From IMG/VR virus record IMGVR_UViG_3300002835_000027, positions 62,001-126,000 of that record: a DNA stretch of 64,000 nt. One strand, given 5' to 3'. The translations under genes and the position numbers were made by a program. The stretch's first letter is position 1, and each line of letters opens with the position of its first letter. The notes under the pieces were generated by a model. That model saw only the letters and a list, made by a program, of their open reading frames with translations, had not been told where the DNA came from and did not search any database. Positions 1 through 8,793 of this stretch are shown piece after piece. Origin of the DNA: a virus.

Positions 1-842
1 ATTGCGAACAACATTATCATAACGAAGAAAAAATTAATGAATGTACTATTAAGATAGATGAATGCAATCAGAATATTTTAGAAATGGTTGATTTTTTAGA
101 TGAATTAGATAAATCAATCGAAGAGAAAATGTTGGAACATGATGATATATTATCTAAAATGTCGGTGAAAGAATTAGAAGCAATTTTAAATATTAAGCAC
201 GAAATTGATACTATTAAAACTAAGATATCTGATTTAAAAGATAGTAAAAATGTTTATTTAGAACAGTTAACTGAATTAGAGCAAATCGAATTAGATCCGA
301 TAGATACTGAAGGTTTAGATAAATTAAAGAATCTATCAGCGCATCAAGATTTTCTTTTAAAATTATTAACTAAAAAAGATAGTTTCGTAAGAAAGACTCT
401 ATTAAATTCGAATTTAAAATATTTAAATAGTAGAGTTCAAAAATATCTACAAGATATGGGATTACCATTCTTAGTTGAATTTAATTCTGCTATGGCTGCA
501 GAAATTAAAAAATTAGGTAGAAAAAGACCATTTGGTAAATTATCCAACGGTCAAAAATCTCGAGTTAATATAGCATTAACTTTAGCATTTAGAGATGTAC
601 GACAAAAGATGAGTGCTCCAGTTAATGTGTTTATGTGCGATGAATGTTTAGATGTCGGTTTAGATGAAAGTGGTATTTCTGCAGCTATTTCGATTTTAAA
701 GAAAAAAGCATACGAAGATAAAATTACAATCTATATTATTACTCATAGAGCGGAAACTAGTAATTTATTTGATCAAGTAATGCATATTACTATGGATAAT
801 GATTTTAGTAAAATCGAGTATAAAAGCAATTTAATTGGCTAA
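1..842 (+). CDS. 46: Recombination endonuclease subunit gp46-like (SbcC/Rad50 ATPase), 5' truncated by the window
   Basis: This is the C-terminal part of an SMC-like ATPase. The frame stays open from base 3 through the first ATG at 84, so the gene enters from the left. It shows the ABC signature (LSNGQKSR, bases about 540-563), a Walker B (VFMCDECLD) and an H-loop (IITHRAE). The first visible residues, CEQHYH, look like the second half of a zinc hook. In T4, gp46 works with gp47 to resect DNA ends for recombination-dependent replication. T4 gp46 is 560 aa; about 280 residues are visible here. Family assignment is firm; the N terminus and any gp47 partner lie outside the window. Confidence 0.9.
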   Translation, partial: CEQHYHNEEKINECTIKIDECNQNILEMVDFLDELDKSIEEKMLEHDDILSKMSVKELEAILNIKHEIDTIKTKISDLKDSKNVYLEQLTELEQIELDPIDTEGLDKLKNLSAHQDFLLKLLTKKDSFVRKTLLNSNLKYLNSRVQKYLQDMGLPFLVEFNSAMAAEIKKLGRKRPFGKLSNGQKSRVNIALTLAFRDVRQKMSAPVNVFMCDECLDVGLDESGISAAISILKKKAYEDKITIYIITHRAETSNLFDQVMHITMDNDFSKIEYKSNLIG

Positions 843-893
843 TATCCACCGGTCATATATTATATTCTAAATATTAACATTTAGGATATAAGT

Positions 894-1397
894 ATGACCG
901 TTTTTATAGGGATAGATCAATCATATACTAGTACTGGGTATTGCGTAATAAAAGATAATGATGTTTTAGATTTTGGTGTTTTTAAAACGTCGATCCATGA
1001 TGGTGATATTCACGATCGTGCAAATAATGTAGTAAATAGTATTACGTCATTATGTAATAATTATAATGATTTTAAATTTTCAATGGAGGGTTTATCCTTC
1101 GGTCAACGCGGTAGTGCGACTAGAGATTTAGCTGGTTTGCAATTTATTATTATCAATCATATACGGTTTCAGTTAAAAGTATTAGACATAAATATAATAT
1201 CTCCGAAATCGATCAAGAAATTTGCTACTGGTTCTGGTGGGAGTTCAAAAGTAAAAGTAACTAAAACGATGATGGTGCATTCGTTACCAGAAGAAATAAA
1301 AGCATTATTTAAAACGAAATATAAAACATCTACTGGATTATATGATGTAACTGATGCTTATTATCTGGCGAAGTATAATCAATCGATTTCAAAATAA
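894..1397 (+). CDS. RuvC-like Holliday junction resolvase
   Basis: 167 aa with an RNase H fold of RuvC type. It has an N-terminal GIDQSYTSTGY motif with the first catalytic Asp, a central SMEGLSFG strand with the Glu, and a C-terminal DVTDAYYLAKY motif supplying the last acidic residues. RuvC-family enzymes cleave four-way DNA junctions. T4 itself uses gp49 (endonuclease VII) for this, so this RuvC-like enzyme is a likely functional replacement for debranching DNA before packaging. It sits 51 nt after the gp46 gene, with AGGATATA 7-10 nt before the ATG, probably in the same recombination operon. Confidence 0.85.
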   Translation: MTVFIGIDQSYTSTGYCVIKDNDVLDFGVFKTSIHDGDIHDRANNVVNSITSLCNNYNDFKFSMEGLSFGQRGSATRDLAGLQFIIINHIRFQLKVLDINIISPKSIKKFATGSGGSSKVKVTKTMMVHSLPEEIKALFKTKYKTSTGLYDVTDAYYLAKYNQSISK

Positions 1398-1414
1398 AAC
1401 TAACAGGTATACCT

Positions 1415-1744
1415 ATGAATTTACATGAATTATTAAACGGCGGTACTATTAATCATACAACTGCAATGTATAATGATAAACCTAGAAATATGCATCCAGC
1501 TTATCCACAATCACAGACTGCAGAACCAAATCATCAAACTCAAAATACCAATCATCCGACTGAACAAGAAGATAAAGTAACAATGGATATTCCATTATTC
1601 ATTCGATTATTGGAATGGGCTAAAGAAGATTCGGAAACTGATATGGATTTGCATGAAGTAGCTGAGCGTATTACTAAACGTCAATCCGAATGTTTAACTA
1701 TGGATGATTACGATTCAATTATTATTCCGAAATCAAAAGACTAA
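1415..1744 (+). CDS. Hypothetical protein with Pro/Gln linker and C-terminal helical domain
   Basis: 109 aa. A short N-terminal helix (MNLHELLNGG) is followed by a low-complexity segment rich in Asn, Gln, Pro and Thr (about residues 15-52). A charged helical domain then runs to the end, around MDIPLFIRLLEWAKED. No catalytic motif is visible. The next gene starts on the last base of the stop codon (TAATG), so the two are translationally coupled. I do not recognise the family. Confidence 0.75.
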   Translation: MNLHELLNGGTINHTTAMYNDKPRNMHPAYPQSQTAEPNHQTQNTNHPTEQEDKVTMDIPLFIRLLEWAKEDSETDMDLHEVAERITKRQSECLTMDDYDSIIIPKSKD

Positions 1745-2631
1745 TGACTATTTTATATCAATGCAATAAATGCAATAGACAAATCGATTTAATAACTACA
1801 GTTCCGGCTATGTATCGATGTGTTATTTCTGCTGATTGCAATGGTGAAATGTTCTTTATTAAGTATAATAAAAATATTAGTAGAGGGCAGGAGCCGCCGG
1901 CGACTGATTATATTGATTGGATTAAACAGGATCATATTTTTACCTTTAATCAAGTGAAACCAGTTAAAAATTGGCGAATAAAACATCAGTTAAATAATCA
2001 TCCCGAAGTTTTAGTTTTTAATTATATTGATAATGTTTTAGAACGGGTTTATGATTATGAGTTAACGTATATCGATAATGAATATATCAATATAAAATTT
2101 AGACAGCCTAGATCTGGAGCGGCTCAATTATTATCGTATGATAAATCTATCGATACTTATGATATAGAGACTTCAGATCAGTATTTTAAATGTACAAAAA
2201 ATAGGTATCTTACAGTCGCTACCCATACCCATATAGAGTCACTAAATTATTTACCGCCTATTATGTTAGGTTCTAGATTAATTACTGATTATCCATTAAC
2301 GACTAATAATCCGTATTTGGCTTGGGGTAGAACTCATGATAATGTCCCAATTTTTGACGTTACTATATTTGGTAATATTTTTAAGGTAAATACATTTCAA
2401 ATTGCCTTTTCGAATGAAAAATTGTATTTTAATAAAGAATTTGTTTTCGAAGAAAAACCAATCTATATTTTATTATCCAATAGTACCGATCCTATTGATA
2501 AAATATATGATAGAGTTGTTTTATTGAGTGATTTAAATTCAACCAACAATGAAATCAGGAATGGTGAATTATATTGTTCTCCTAGTATAATTCGCGATTG
2601 TTATCCGAATGTCTTAGTTAATAATCCATAA
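1744..2631 (+). CDS. Hypothetical protein with N-terminal zinc ribbon
   Basis: 295 aa. Cys7, Cys10, Cys26 and Cys32 form a plausible zinc ribbon (CNKC...CVISADC). The remainder is a mixed alpha/beta protein rich in Tyr, Asn and Asp with no motif I recognise. It is coupled to the preceding gene through a TAATG overlap and precedes a sigma70-like promoter. It could be a nucleic-acid-binding accessory factor or a virion component; the sequence does not decide. Confidence 0.7.
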   Translation: MTILYQCNKCNRQIDLITTVPAMYRCVISADCNGEMFFIKYNKNISRGQEPPATDYIDWIKQDHIFTFNQVKPVKNWRIKHQLNNHPEVLVFNYIDNVLERVYDYELTYIDNEYINIKFRQPRSGAAQLLSYDKSIDTYDIETSDQYFKCTKNRYLTVATHTHIESLNYLPPIMLGSRLITDYPLTTNNPYLAWGRTHDNVPIFDVTIFGNIFKVNTFQIAFSNEKLYFNKEFVFEEKPIYILLSNSTDPIDKIYDRVVLLSDLNSTNNEIRNGELYCSPSIIRDCYPNVLVNNP

Positions 2632-2636
2632 TCATC

Positions 2637-2665
2637 TTGATTAAATGCGCTCAATATAGTATAAT
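2637..2665 (+). promoter_or_regulatory. Sigma70-like promoter before the helicase gene
   Basis: TTGATT (2637-2642), a 17-nt spacer and a perfect TATAAT (2660-2665). It lies in the 144-nt gap after the zinc-ribbon gene and would transcribe the small coiled-coil ORF and the replicative helicase. Confidence 0.7.
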
Positions 2666-2775
2666 ATGTATTATATTGGGCGTATCTGCTGTTATTGCGG
2701 TCGATATATTATTTGTTATGCAATATGATTAATTCTTAAGAAATCCCGTTTAAACCCCAATTAAGGCATGTAATT

Positions 2776-2916
2776 ATGGATGAAAAAGATCAAAAGAAAT
2801 ATATTGTGTATTTAAAGCAGCTAATCGATACTTTAAATAAGCAGTTGAAAAATGAAAAACGAAAAAATCGAGATTTAGAAAACCAAATTAAGTATTACAA
2901 ATCAAAAATTAAATAG
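2776..2916 (+). CDS. Small Lys-rich coiled-coil protein, 46 aa
   Basis: ATG at 2776, stop TAG at 2914-2916. The product is almost entirely charged helix (Lys, Asp, Glu, Asn, Gln) with a leucine/isoleucine heptad pattern (YLKQLIDTLNKQLK), so it should form a coiled coil. AAGG lies about 10 nt before the start, and the helicase gene begins 8 nt after the stop. Its place directly ahead of the helicase suggests, by inference only, a replisome accessory role. No family recognised. Confidence 0.55.
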   Translation: MDEKDQKKYIVYLKQLIDTLNKQLKNEKRKNRDLENQIKYYKSKIK

Positions 2917-2924
2917 AGGACTAT

Positions 2925-4244
2925 ATGAATCCGGAAAAACAGAAATTAATTATTGAATATCTGTTATCATCTGCAGACGTATTTACTATTACTAACAATA
3001 TAATCGAATATAAGTATTTCGATCCTGAATATCGATATGCGGTTAAGTTTATTAAAAAATATTTTGATCAATTTAGTGCATTACCTGATTTAGATCAAGT
3101 ATATGCCGAGTCAGATATACAATTTAAACATCAAGAATTAACAAAAGATAAAATTGAATACTGTATCAATGAAGTTGAATTCTTTTGTCAGATTAAAGCG
3201 GCAGAGAAAGCAGTTTTCGAAGCATCTGAGATTATCGCTGGTGGTAAAGATATCCATCAAATTAAAAGTATTATTGATAAAGCATCCGAAGTAGCCATTC
3301 ATAAAACAGTTGGTGTTAGTTTTTTTGATGATCCGGATATCATGTTAGATCAAATATCATCTCAGCCGGCTATATCATCTGGTTATTCGTTATTAAATGA
3401 TTATTTAGGTGATGGTTTGAGAAGAACCGAATTTTTATTATTAGCTGCGAATAGTGGCGGTGGTAAAAGTATGGTTATGGCTAATATTGGATTAAATTTA
3501 GTTGAGCAGGGGTATAATGTTTTATATGTTAGTTTAGAATTATCGGTTTCGATGATTTATAAACGTTACGTCAGTATGGTAACTGGAATTAATCAACGAG
3601 ATATTGAAAAAAATAAACAAGAAGCTGCTATTAAAATTAAAAATGCAGCGTCGTCGAATTCAGGTATGTTGTTTATTGAGCAGATGCCGGTAGGAACAAC
3701 ATCTAATCAATTACGAGCTTTATTGCGAGAATTTGAATTAAAACGAAAATGTATTCCGGATTGTATTGTTTTAGATTATATAGATTTATTAGGAACTAAT
3801 GATCGCATATCGGCGGATAATGTTAATCAAAAAGATAAAGCAGCATCTGAAGAATTTAGACAAATATTAGTTGATTATAATATGATAGGTATTAGCGCAT
3901 CTCAGCAAAATAGAGGCGGGGTTGAAGCTAAAGAAGTAAATCATAGTCATATTGCTGGTGGTATTTCAAAAATTCAAACTTGTGATGTTTACATATCAAT
4001 TATTTTTACTGATATAATGAAACAACAGGGGGAGATGGCTTTCTTATTATTAAAAACTAGAAGTTCTGATGGTGTTGGTAAGACGGTTCATTTATCATGG
4101 AATGCAAATGCATTAAGAGTAACTGATCCGAAGATCGGACCGACCGGGGCTCCGGTATCGAAATTTGTTGTGACTAATAATGAATTAAAGAACGCAAAAG
4201 AAGCTCAGCGAAATCGATTGCTTGATATGTTCGGTAATGAGTAA
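2925..4244 (+). CDS. 41: Replicative DNA helicase, DnaB/gp41 family
   Basis: 439 aa RecA-fold hexameric helicase. The N-terminal helical domain (residues 1-140) is followed by Walker A AANSGGGKS (Lys181), the VSLELS motif that follows in DnaB helicases, and Walker B CIVLDYIDLL near residue 280. The SASQQNR segment fits the DnaB-type polarisation motif. In T4, gp41 unwinds the fork 5' to 3' on the lagging strand and works with primase gp61, whose homologue is at 17996-18967 here. SD AGAGGA precedes the ATG by 6 nt. The gene ends at a bidirectional terminator shared with the capsid gene. Confidence 0.9.
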   Translation: MNPEKQKLIIEYLLSSADVFTITNNIIEYKYFDPEYRYAVKFIKKYFDQFSALPDLDQVYAESDIQFKHQELTKDKIEYCINEVEFFCQIKAAEKAVFEASEIIAGGKDIHQIKSIIDKASEVAIHKTVGVSFFDDPDIMLDQISSQPAISSGYSLLNDYLGDGLRRTEFLLLAANSGGGKSMVMANIGLNLVEQGYNVLYVSLELSVSMIYKRYVSMVTGINQRDIEKNKQEAAIKIKNAASSNSGMLFIEQMPVGTTSNQLRALLREFELKRKCIPDCIVLDYIDLLGTNDRISADNVNQKDKAASEEFRQILVDYNMIGISASQQNRGGVEAKEVNHSHIAGGISKIQTCDVYISIIFTDIMKQQGEMAFLLLKTRSSDGVGKTVHLSWNANALRVTDPKIGPTGAPVSKFVVTNNELKNAKEAQRNRLLDMFGNE

Positions 4245-4246
4245 AT

Positions 4247-4275
4247 AAAAAAGGGCCTTATAGGCCCTTTTTTTT
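4247..4275. terminator. Bidirectional intrinsic terminator between helicase and capsid genes
   Basis: Stem AAAAAGGGCC / GGCCCTTTTT with loop TTATA. An A-run on one side and a T-run on the other let it stop both converging transcripts. Confidence 0.85.
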
Positions 4276-5347
4276 ATAATGAAATTAATCCGTAATATTT
4301 AGGAGTATCTTCAAATATTTTTAAACCGAATCTAGAAAGGAAAGACATTGATGGCTGCATATTAGTTTCATTTAATTTCGCGCCGCCATTCATTAAATAT
4401 TGGTATGGGGCGAAATAAGCTCCGCAATCAGAAGTAGTTGATCCTTTATATCCAACTAAAATTTGATTAGTTAAAATTGAGTCGTTAGTATATGCGATAA
4501 TATTAGTAACGCCGCCTACACTACCACAAAAACCATTAACTATATTCGATTCTTTCTTTAAATATTCATCTCGGATATATTCACCATCTTCAGATATAGT
4601 AAATGATGGGTGGCCTATAAATCGAGCGAATAATTCGTGAGAAATTACTGCGAAATTTCCGACACCTCTTTTTGATTTTTTAGCGATATTATTCGCAGTA
4701 ATCATAATTGCAGTTAAGATTTGATCTACTGACGCATCAATAAATTTATAATCCGTTTCTACAACTGTTAGTAATTCGCCGATTAAGTAATTTTCTAATT
4801 CTGATATTAATTGTACATTTGCCGCATTATAAACTTCATTTATTAATGACGGTTGATGCATTGCATTTAAATCTTGTAATAATTCCACGGAAAAACTAGC
4901 TTGCATTTTTTTAGATATCGCTTCGACTGCCATTGATATAAATTCCATCGATAATCGAGTAGCGCCGGAATTACTACTATCATCCGATTCTTTCATTTGT
5001 AAATGATATATTAAACCCACTGGGCCGGACATTGGTTGAGTTCCGAATATATCTAAAATAATCGAAGTATCTATAAATTGCAATATTGCATTATACCCTA
5101 GATTTTGTATATCTGGCGAAATAGTATTATTTTCGGAGCTAGCTAATTCATAATATTTTATTTGATTCGATAATAATTGTTTAGCAATAGTATATTTACT
5201 ATTGGATGGGTCATATTTTGATATCGCATTATTAATAAACGATTCATCGTCATTAATTTTATTATTATCTTCGATTAAATCTAATATTTGTTTTGTTAAT
5301 TTCGGAGTAATAGTTATATTATATAATGCTTTAATGATTTCATCCAT
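4274..5347 (-). CDS. Capsid protein of the T4 gp23/gp24 family
   Basis: 357 aa. Residues 99-117 (DIFGTQPMSGPVG...) match the conserved gp23/gp24 strand containing QPMTGP. A segment with KMQASFSVELLQDLNAMH corresponds to the SIELAQDLRAVHG region. The C-terminal APYQYLMNGGAK...NMQPSMSFLSRFGL matches the family end. T4 gp23 is 521 aa and gp24 is 427 aa, so this is a short version, and I cannot tell whether it is the major hexamer protein or the vertex protein. No clear SD; GGAC lies upstream. A terminator sits directly upstream (5373-5408), so its level may depend on read-through or on a promoter I did not see. Confidence 0.8.
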   Translation of the reverse strand: MDEIIKALYNITITPKLTKQILDLIEDNNKINDDESFINNAISKYDPSNSKYTIAKQLLSNQIKYYELASSENNTISPDIQNLGYNAILQFIDTSIILDIFGTQPMSGPVGLIYHLQMKESDDSSNSGATRLSMEFISMAVEAISKKMQASFSVELLQDLNAMHQPSLINEVYNAANVQLISELENYLIGELLTVVETDYKFIDASVDQILTAIMITANNIAKKSKRGVGNFAVISHELFARFIGHPSFTISEDGEYIRDEYLKKESNIVNGFCGSVGGVTNIIAYTNDSILTNQILVGYKGSTTSDCGAYFAPYQYLMNGGAKLNETNMQPSMSFLSRFGLKIFEDTPKYYGLISL

Positions 5348-5372
5348 TTTGAATGTCCATTTTTAATAAGTA

Positions 5373-5408
5373 TAAAAAAACCGGAAAATATTTTATTATT
5401 TTCCGGTT
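5373..5408 (-). terminator. Intrinsic terminator or attenuator just upstream of the capsid gene
   Basis: Minus-strand stem ACCGGAAAATA / TATTTTCCGGT (5380-5390 with 5397-5407), 6-nt loop, then a run of seven T. It lies between the 85-aa gene and the capsid gene, which are in the same orientation. Confidence 0.75.
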
Positions 5409-5430
5409 AGAAGTTTAAATTTATAAAAAA

Positions 5431-5688
5431 TTAAACTTCTTCTGATTCTTCAGTAACTGCTTCACCATCTTCAGAACCTTCTTCTTGTTCTGTTAATAAC
5501 GCACTAACTAAACGATTAATTTCATGGAATAACCATTTACTAGCTGAACTAGAATGAATTAAGTCTTGTTCTGCAGCTTGCGCACGAACTACCGCTTCAT
5601 CATAAGCCGCCACAATACGCTGAATATTTTCTGGTAAAGATGCTACTTCTAAATTTTGCTCGCCAATTGTTAATGTGGTTGTTGCCAT
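5431..5688 (-). CDS. Small acidic hypothetical protein upstream of the capsid gene
   Basis: 85 aa. A short beta segment (TTLTIGEQNLEVASL) is followed by a helix (residues 19-65) and a very acidic tail (EEGSEDGEAVTEESEEV). It resembles small phage proteins beginning with a TI-x-G-x-x-Y/L pattern (DUF6447-like), a weak likeness. SD CGGAG lies 8 nt before the ATG. The codon choice and Ala content suggest good expression. Being co-oriented with the capsid gene, it may be a head-assembly factor; that is inference from position. Confidence 0.65.
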   Translation of the reverse strand: MATTTLTIGEQNLEVASLPENIQRIVAAYDEAVVRAQAAEQDLIHSSSASKWLFHEINRLVSALLTEQEEGSEDGEAVTEESEEV

Positions 5689-5746
5689 CGTGATCTCCGA
5701 TATAAATTGAAATAAAAATAAGAGGTATTTTAGCCTCGAATATCTA

Positions 5747-5774
5747 ATTATATGTTGGTTTTTATAAAAGTCCA
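5747..5774 (-). promoter_or_regulatory. Possible sigma70-like promoter for the 85-aa and capsid genes
   Basis: Minus strand: TGGACT (4 of 6 to consensus), 16-nt spacer, TATAAT. The -10 is perfect and the -35 weak. It lies 59 nt upstream of the start at 5688. Confidence 0.4.
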
Positions 5775-5782
5775 GCTTTTTT

Positions 5783-7363
5783 TTACATTTTATGGTATGC
5801 GTCTAACCACCATCTAGGAATATGATGTTTTGTTTTATTAAATAAGTATTCCCACGATGAATCTAAAATATAACAAACGCCAAAATCATCGTGAGATCGA
5901 ACTACTCTACCACATCCTTGAATTACGTCAGTTAATGCATTTATTAAATACCAATTATTCGACATATCCATTCTTTTTTTAATCCAAGCATCGCCTAAAC
6001 TACCAAATGCAATTTTAGCGAAAATAACGAATCTAGCCCTATCATCGACTAAATCTAAACCTTCAGTAATACTAGGTGATATTAACAAACTTGGTTTTCT
6101 ACTATTAATATATGCACTAATGATTTTATTTCTATTATCTCCTGAACCCGGATTATGATGAAATATTTCATGGGTTCCATTACTTAATTCAGAAACAAGC
6201 CATTTAGCAATCTGAAAATTTCCAGTATGTATAATTCCGCTTTCATCAGTATGTTGTTTTAATAAAAACTTAATATTTTTAATTAAAACCTTACGTTCGT
6301 TTATTTTATTTGCATGATCCCAGCCGTAACTCATTTTCATAGTCGGTTTATATATAACCGGTCTATTATCTTTATTAAATTCGGATTCTAATGAAATAAA
6401 CGCAGTCTCTTCTAATGGAATATTTAAATTTTTACACAATTCAGTATAATCGAATATAGTCGACGACATAAACAAAAACTTATCAGCTTTCGGTTCTAAA
6501 ACGTCGTGAAAATTTTCACGACCGAATATGTATTTTAATTTAATACTATCGTCATCGCCAGTAACAATAAAATTATCGTATAATTCATCGGTCGTTCTCA
6601 TCATAAACGAATTAACAGTATTTAAGTGTTCTGATAATGTAGATAATGTAGTTAATTTATTAATATCTTCCGATGATAATTTTCTTGTATTATCTATTAA
6701 TTCACATTCATCCGATAATGCGGTATATTGCTCATCCATTGATGGCCAATACAATTCTTTAACCCATTTTTGTATATCTTCTATAGTCCGACTCGTAATC
6801 CACGGAATCTTATATTTTGTACAATTATATTTCGTTATCATCATATTATTAAAATCAGTTAATATTTTTTCCAATTGATGACATTCATCGAAAACCATTA
6901 AACTGCGGCGTTCGTATTTTGAATTACCGCCAAATAATATTAAACCTAATGTGTAATTTAATACAGTATGGTCTGCATTAATAGCTCTAGTATGGGCGGC
7001 TTTACTCGGACATCCGGGGCATGATGCTTTAACTATATTACCCATTTCGCAATTACCATTTACCGTATTACAACGATAATAGTTTCTACCGTATAATGAT
7101 GTAAAATTATTTGACTTAAATGATTTTTCGTATTGCTCTTGTAATATTTTCTGAGGTGTTAAAATATATGATGCCAATTGGGATGCATTTAATGTCTTAA
7201 TCCAATTCGCGTAAGTAACACCCAATGCAGATTTACCGGTACCGATCGGTAATTCTAAAAATAAGTATTTTTTATCTGAATTTGATACCATAAAATCAAA
7301 CGCAGTAATTTGGGAATCTCTAGGTTGATGGCCTTCCATTGCCCAATGCTCATTTATATTCAT
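5783..7363 (-). CDS. DinG/XPD-family superfamily 2 helicase with Fe-S cysteines
   Basis: 526 aa from the ATG at 7363, chosen over an upstream TTG because GAGGG lies 4-8 nt before it. Walker A is PIGTGKS (Lys44). Cys98, Cys105, Cys115 and Cys118 are spaced like the 4Fe-4S cluster of XPD/DinG helicases. Motif II is DECH (159-162). The C-terminal half has the helicase motifs SPSITEGLDL and QGCGRVVR. Family members unwind DNA 5' to 3' and act on R-loops or forks in repair. A minus-strand sigma70-like promoter lies directly upstream. In this phage it may assist replication restart, alongside UvsW. Confidence 0.85.
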   Translation of the reverse strand: MNINEHWAMEGHQPRDSQITAFDFMVSNSDKKYLFLELPIGTGKSALGVTYANWIKTLNASQLASYILTPQKILQEQYEKSFKSNNFTSLYGRNYYRCNTVNGNCEMGNIVKASCPGCPSKAAHTRAINADHTVLNYTLGLILFGGNSKYERRSLMVFDECHQLEKILTDFNNMMITKYNCTKYKIPWITSRTIEDIQKWVKELYWPSMDEQYTALSDECELIDNTRKLSSEDINKLTTLSTLSEHLNTVNSFMMRTTDELYDNFIVTGDDDSIKLKYIFGRENFHDVLEPKADKFLFMSSTIFDYTELCKNLNIPLEETAFISLESEFNKDNRPVIYKPTMKMSYGWDHANKINERKVLIKNIKFLLKQHTDESGIIHTGNFQIAKWLVSELSNGTHEIFHHNPGSGDNRNKIISAYINSRKPSLLISPSITEGLDLVDDRARFVIFAKIAFGSLGDAWIKKRMDMSNNWYLINALTDVIQGCGRVVRSHDDFGVCYILDSSWEYLFNKTKHHIPRWWLDAYHKM

Positions 7364-7397
7364 ACAGCCCTCAATTATTATCAAGTTATAATGTATA

Positions 7398-7426
7398 ATT
7401 ATAATATATTTTAGTAATTAAATCAA
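7398..7426 (-). promoter_or_regulatory. Sigma70-like promoter for the DinG-like helicase
   Basis: Minus strand TTGATT (7426-7421), 17-nt spacer, TATAAT (7403-7398), 34 nt before the ATG at 7363. Confidence 0.7.
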
Positions 7427-7461
7427 ACATATATTAATTAGTATTATCCGATAACATGTAT

Positions 7462-7469
7462 AATAAATA
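7462..7469 (+). promoter_or_regulatory. Late-type promoter motif AATAAATA
   Basis: AATAAATA, one base from the T4 late consensus TATAAATA, 27 nt before the ATG at 7497. The same spacing recurs at other virion-type genes in the window. Confidence 0.5.
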
Positions 7470-7496
7470 ATAGTTTTATATTTTTAAATTACTACT

Positions 7497-8219
7497 ATGG
7501 CTACATTTACTGAATTTCTTATCGAAAGTGCTTTTAAATATCATCGGCATTTAAACTCAATTGTATGGGAAGATGATACATTAAAACCAGAAATACGAAA
7601 AAAATTATTAAAAATCGCAGATGAATATTATGAATATTTAGAATTACCCGATTTCCCTATATCCGATATTATTCTTACTGGTAGTTTAGCAAATTATAAT
7701 TATACTCGATATTCAGATATGGATTTGCATATTATATTAGATGTGCCGAAACATCGCGGTAAATCGGATGGTATTGATTTAGAGGATTTATTAGACACTA
7801 AAAAGAAATTATGGGGTGAAACTCATGAAATTACTATATACAATTACCCAGTTGAATTATACGCACAGTTAAAAAATGAAATTTTAACTGCAACCGGCGT
7901 TTATAGTATTAAAAATAATAAGTGGAATCTTAAACCATCATATTTGCATGATCTTAAAGTCGATGAATATGCAATTAAGATTAAAGCTAAAGCTATTAAG
8001 AAAATAATTGATCGCATTGTTTCATCTAAAGATGAAGAAGTTGAGTCAATTAAAGCGGTTCAAGACAAAATTAAAAATATGCGCAAGGCGGGATTAAAAC
8101 AAGCCGGTGAATTTAGTGTTGAAAATTTAGTTTTCAAGGAACTAAGAAACTCCGGCTATCTAGATAAATTATCAATTGCGAAAACGAATGCGTTTGATGA
8201 TGAATTATCGTTAGATTAA
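7497..8219 (+). CDS. Nucleotidyltransferase-fold protein with a head-targeting-like N terminus
   Basis: 240 aa. Residues 61-80 carry the Pol beta/MNT nucleotidyltransferase signature: TGS (62-63), then D74-M-D76 in YSDMDLHI. The C-terminal third is helical and Lys-rich. The N terminus MATFTEFLIES resembles the capsid-targeting sequences of T4 internal proteins (MKTYQEFI-E) and contains a Leu-Ile-Glu, a possible prohead-protease site after Glu10. There is no SD; the gene has a late-type AATAAATA motif 27 nt upstream. It could transfer a nucleotide to a host protein or RNA after injection, which is inference. It overlaps the convergent gene at 8216 by its stop codon. Confidence 0.75.
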   Translation: MATFTEFLIESAFKYHRHLNSIVWEDDTLKPEIRKKLLKIADEYYEYLELPDFPISDIILTGSLANYNYTRYSDMDLHIILDVPKHRGKSDGIDLEDLLDTKKKLWGETHEITIYNYPVELYAQLKNEILTATGVYSIKNNKWNLKPSYLHDLKVDEYAIKIKAKAIKKIIDRIVSSKDEEVESIKAVQDKIKNMRKAGLKQAGEFSVENLVFKELRNSGYLDKLSIAKTNAFDDELSLD

Positions 8220-8725
8220 AGTTCTGTTTGTCGGTATGAAATAGTTAAAGATTTGCCTGCAGCTTTAGCTATTTCATCCCAAATCTTTTTATCTTCTACA
8301 AATCGCGTTTCAATATGATTAATTACATCGAAATTATCAGAAACTTCAAAATCGGAAAAATCTAACGCAGTTTGTGCGAAATGTCTTAAAAAAATTAATT
8401 GATCTCGTTTAGACATATTATAAAACGAAAAGTCGCGATAATCATCTTCTTTATCACCGAATAGCAAAATATGTTGCATCGCAGCTTCTTCTAAGTATTC
8501 ATGGTATTCGGATCCGCGGTATGGATCTACGAAGTATATCAAATCATCATTTGTTATATCATCTAATTCCTTACCGAATATTGATTTTATTTGATTTTTA
8601 TTTTTAAAAGTAGCGTAGATTAAACCGCTAAATTCACCGTCTACTGTCGTTTCAATTCTAAATTGTATTTTTTTTTCGTTTACTAAATAAACTGATCTGG
8701 CATTATTATATCTAAAACTGGACAT
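8216..8725 (-). CDS. Hypothetical protein
   Basis: 169 aa, mixed alpha/beta. The N-terminal half looks like a beta-sheet (SVYLVNEKKIQFRIETTVDG) and the C-terminal half is helical. I see no catalytic motif, signal peptide or membrane segment. Weak SD AGAGAA lies 9 nt upstream. It converges with the nucleotidyltransferase gene, with the stop codons overlapping by 4 nt. Family unknown. Confidence 0.7.
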   Translation of the reverse strand: MSSFRYNNARSVYLVNEKKIQFRIETTVDGEFSGLIYATFKNKNQIKSIFGKELDDITNDDLIYFVDPYRGSEYHEYLEEAAMQHILLFGDKEDDYRDFSFYNMSKRDQLIFLRHFAQTALDFSDFEVSDNFDVINHIETRFVEDKKIWDEIAKAAGKSLTISYRQTEL

Positions 8726-8793
8726 GATTTAATTCTCTTTAAAATAATCGTTTAAAATTAAATTATATCATACAATATCCACAATTTCAAGGT

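Noticed and set aside
1789-1986. 65-aa minus-strand frame inside the zinc-ribbon gene
   Set aside because: Antisense shadow without SD.
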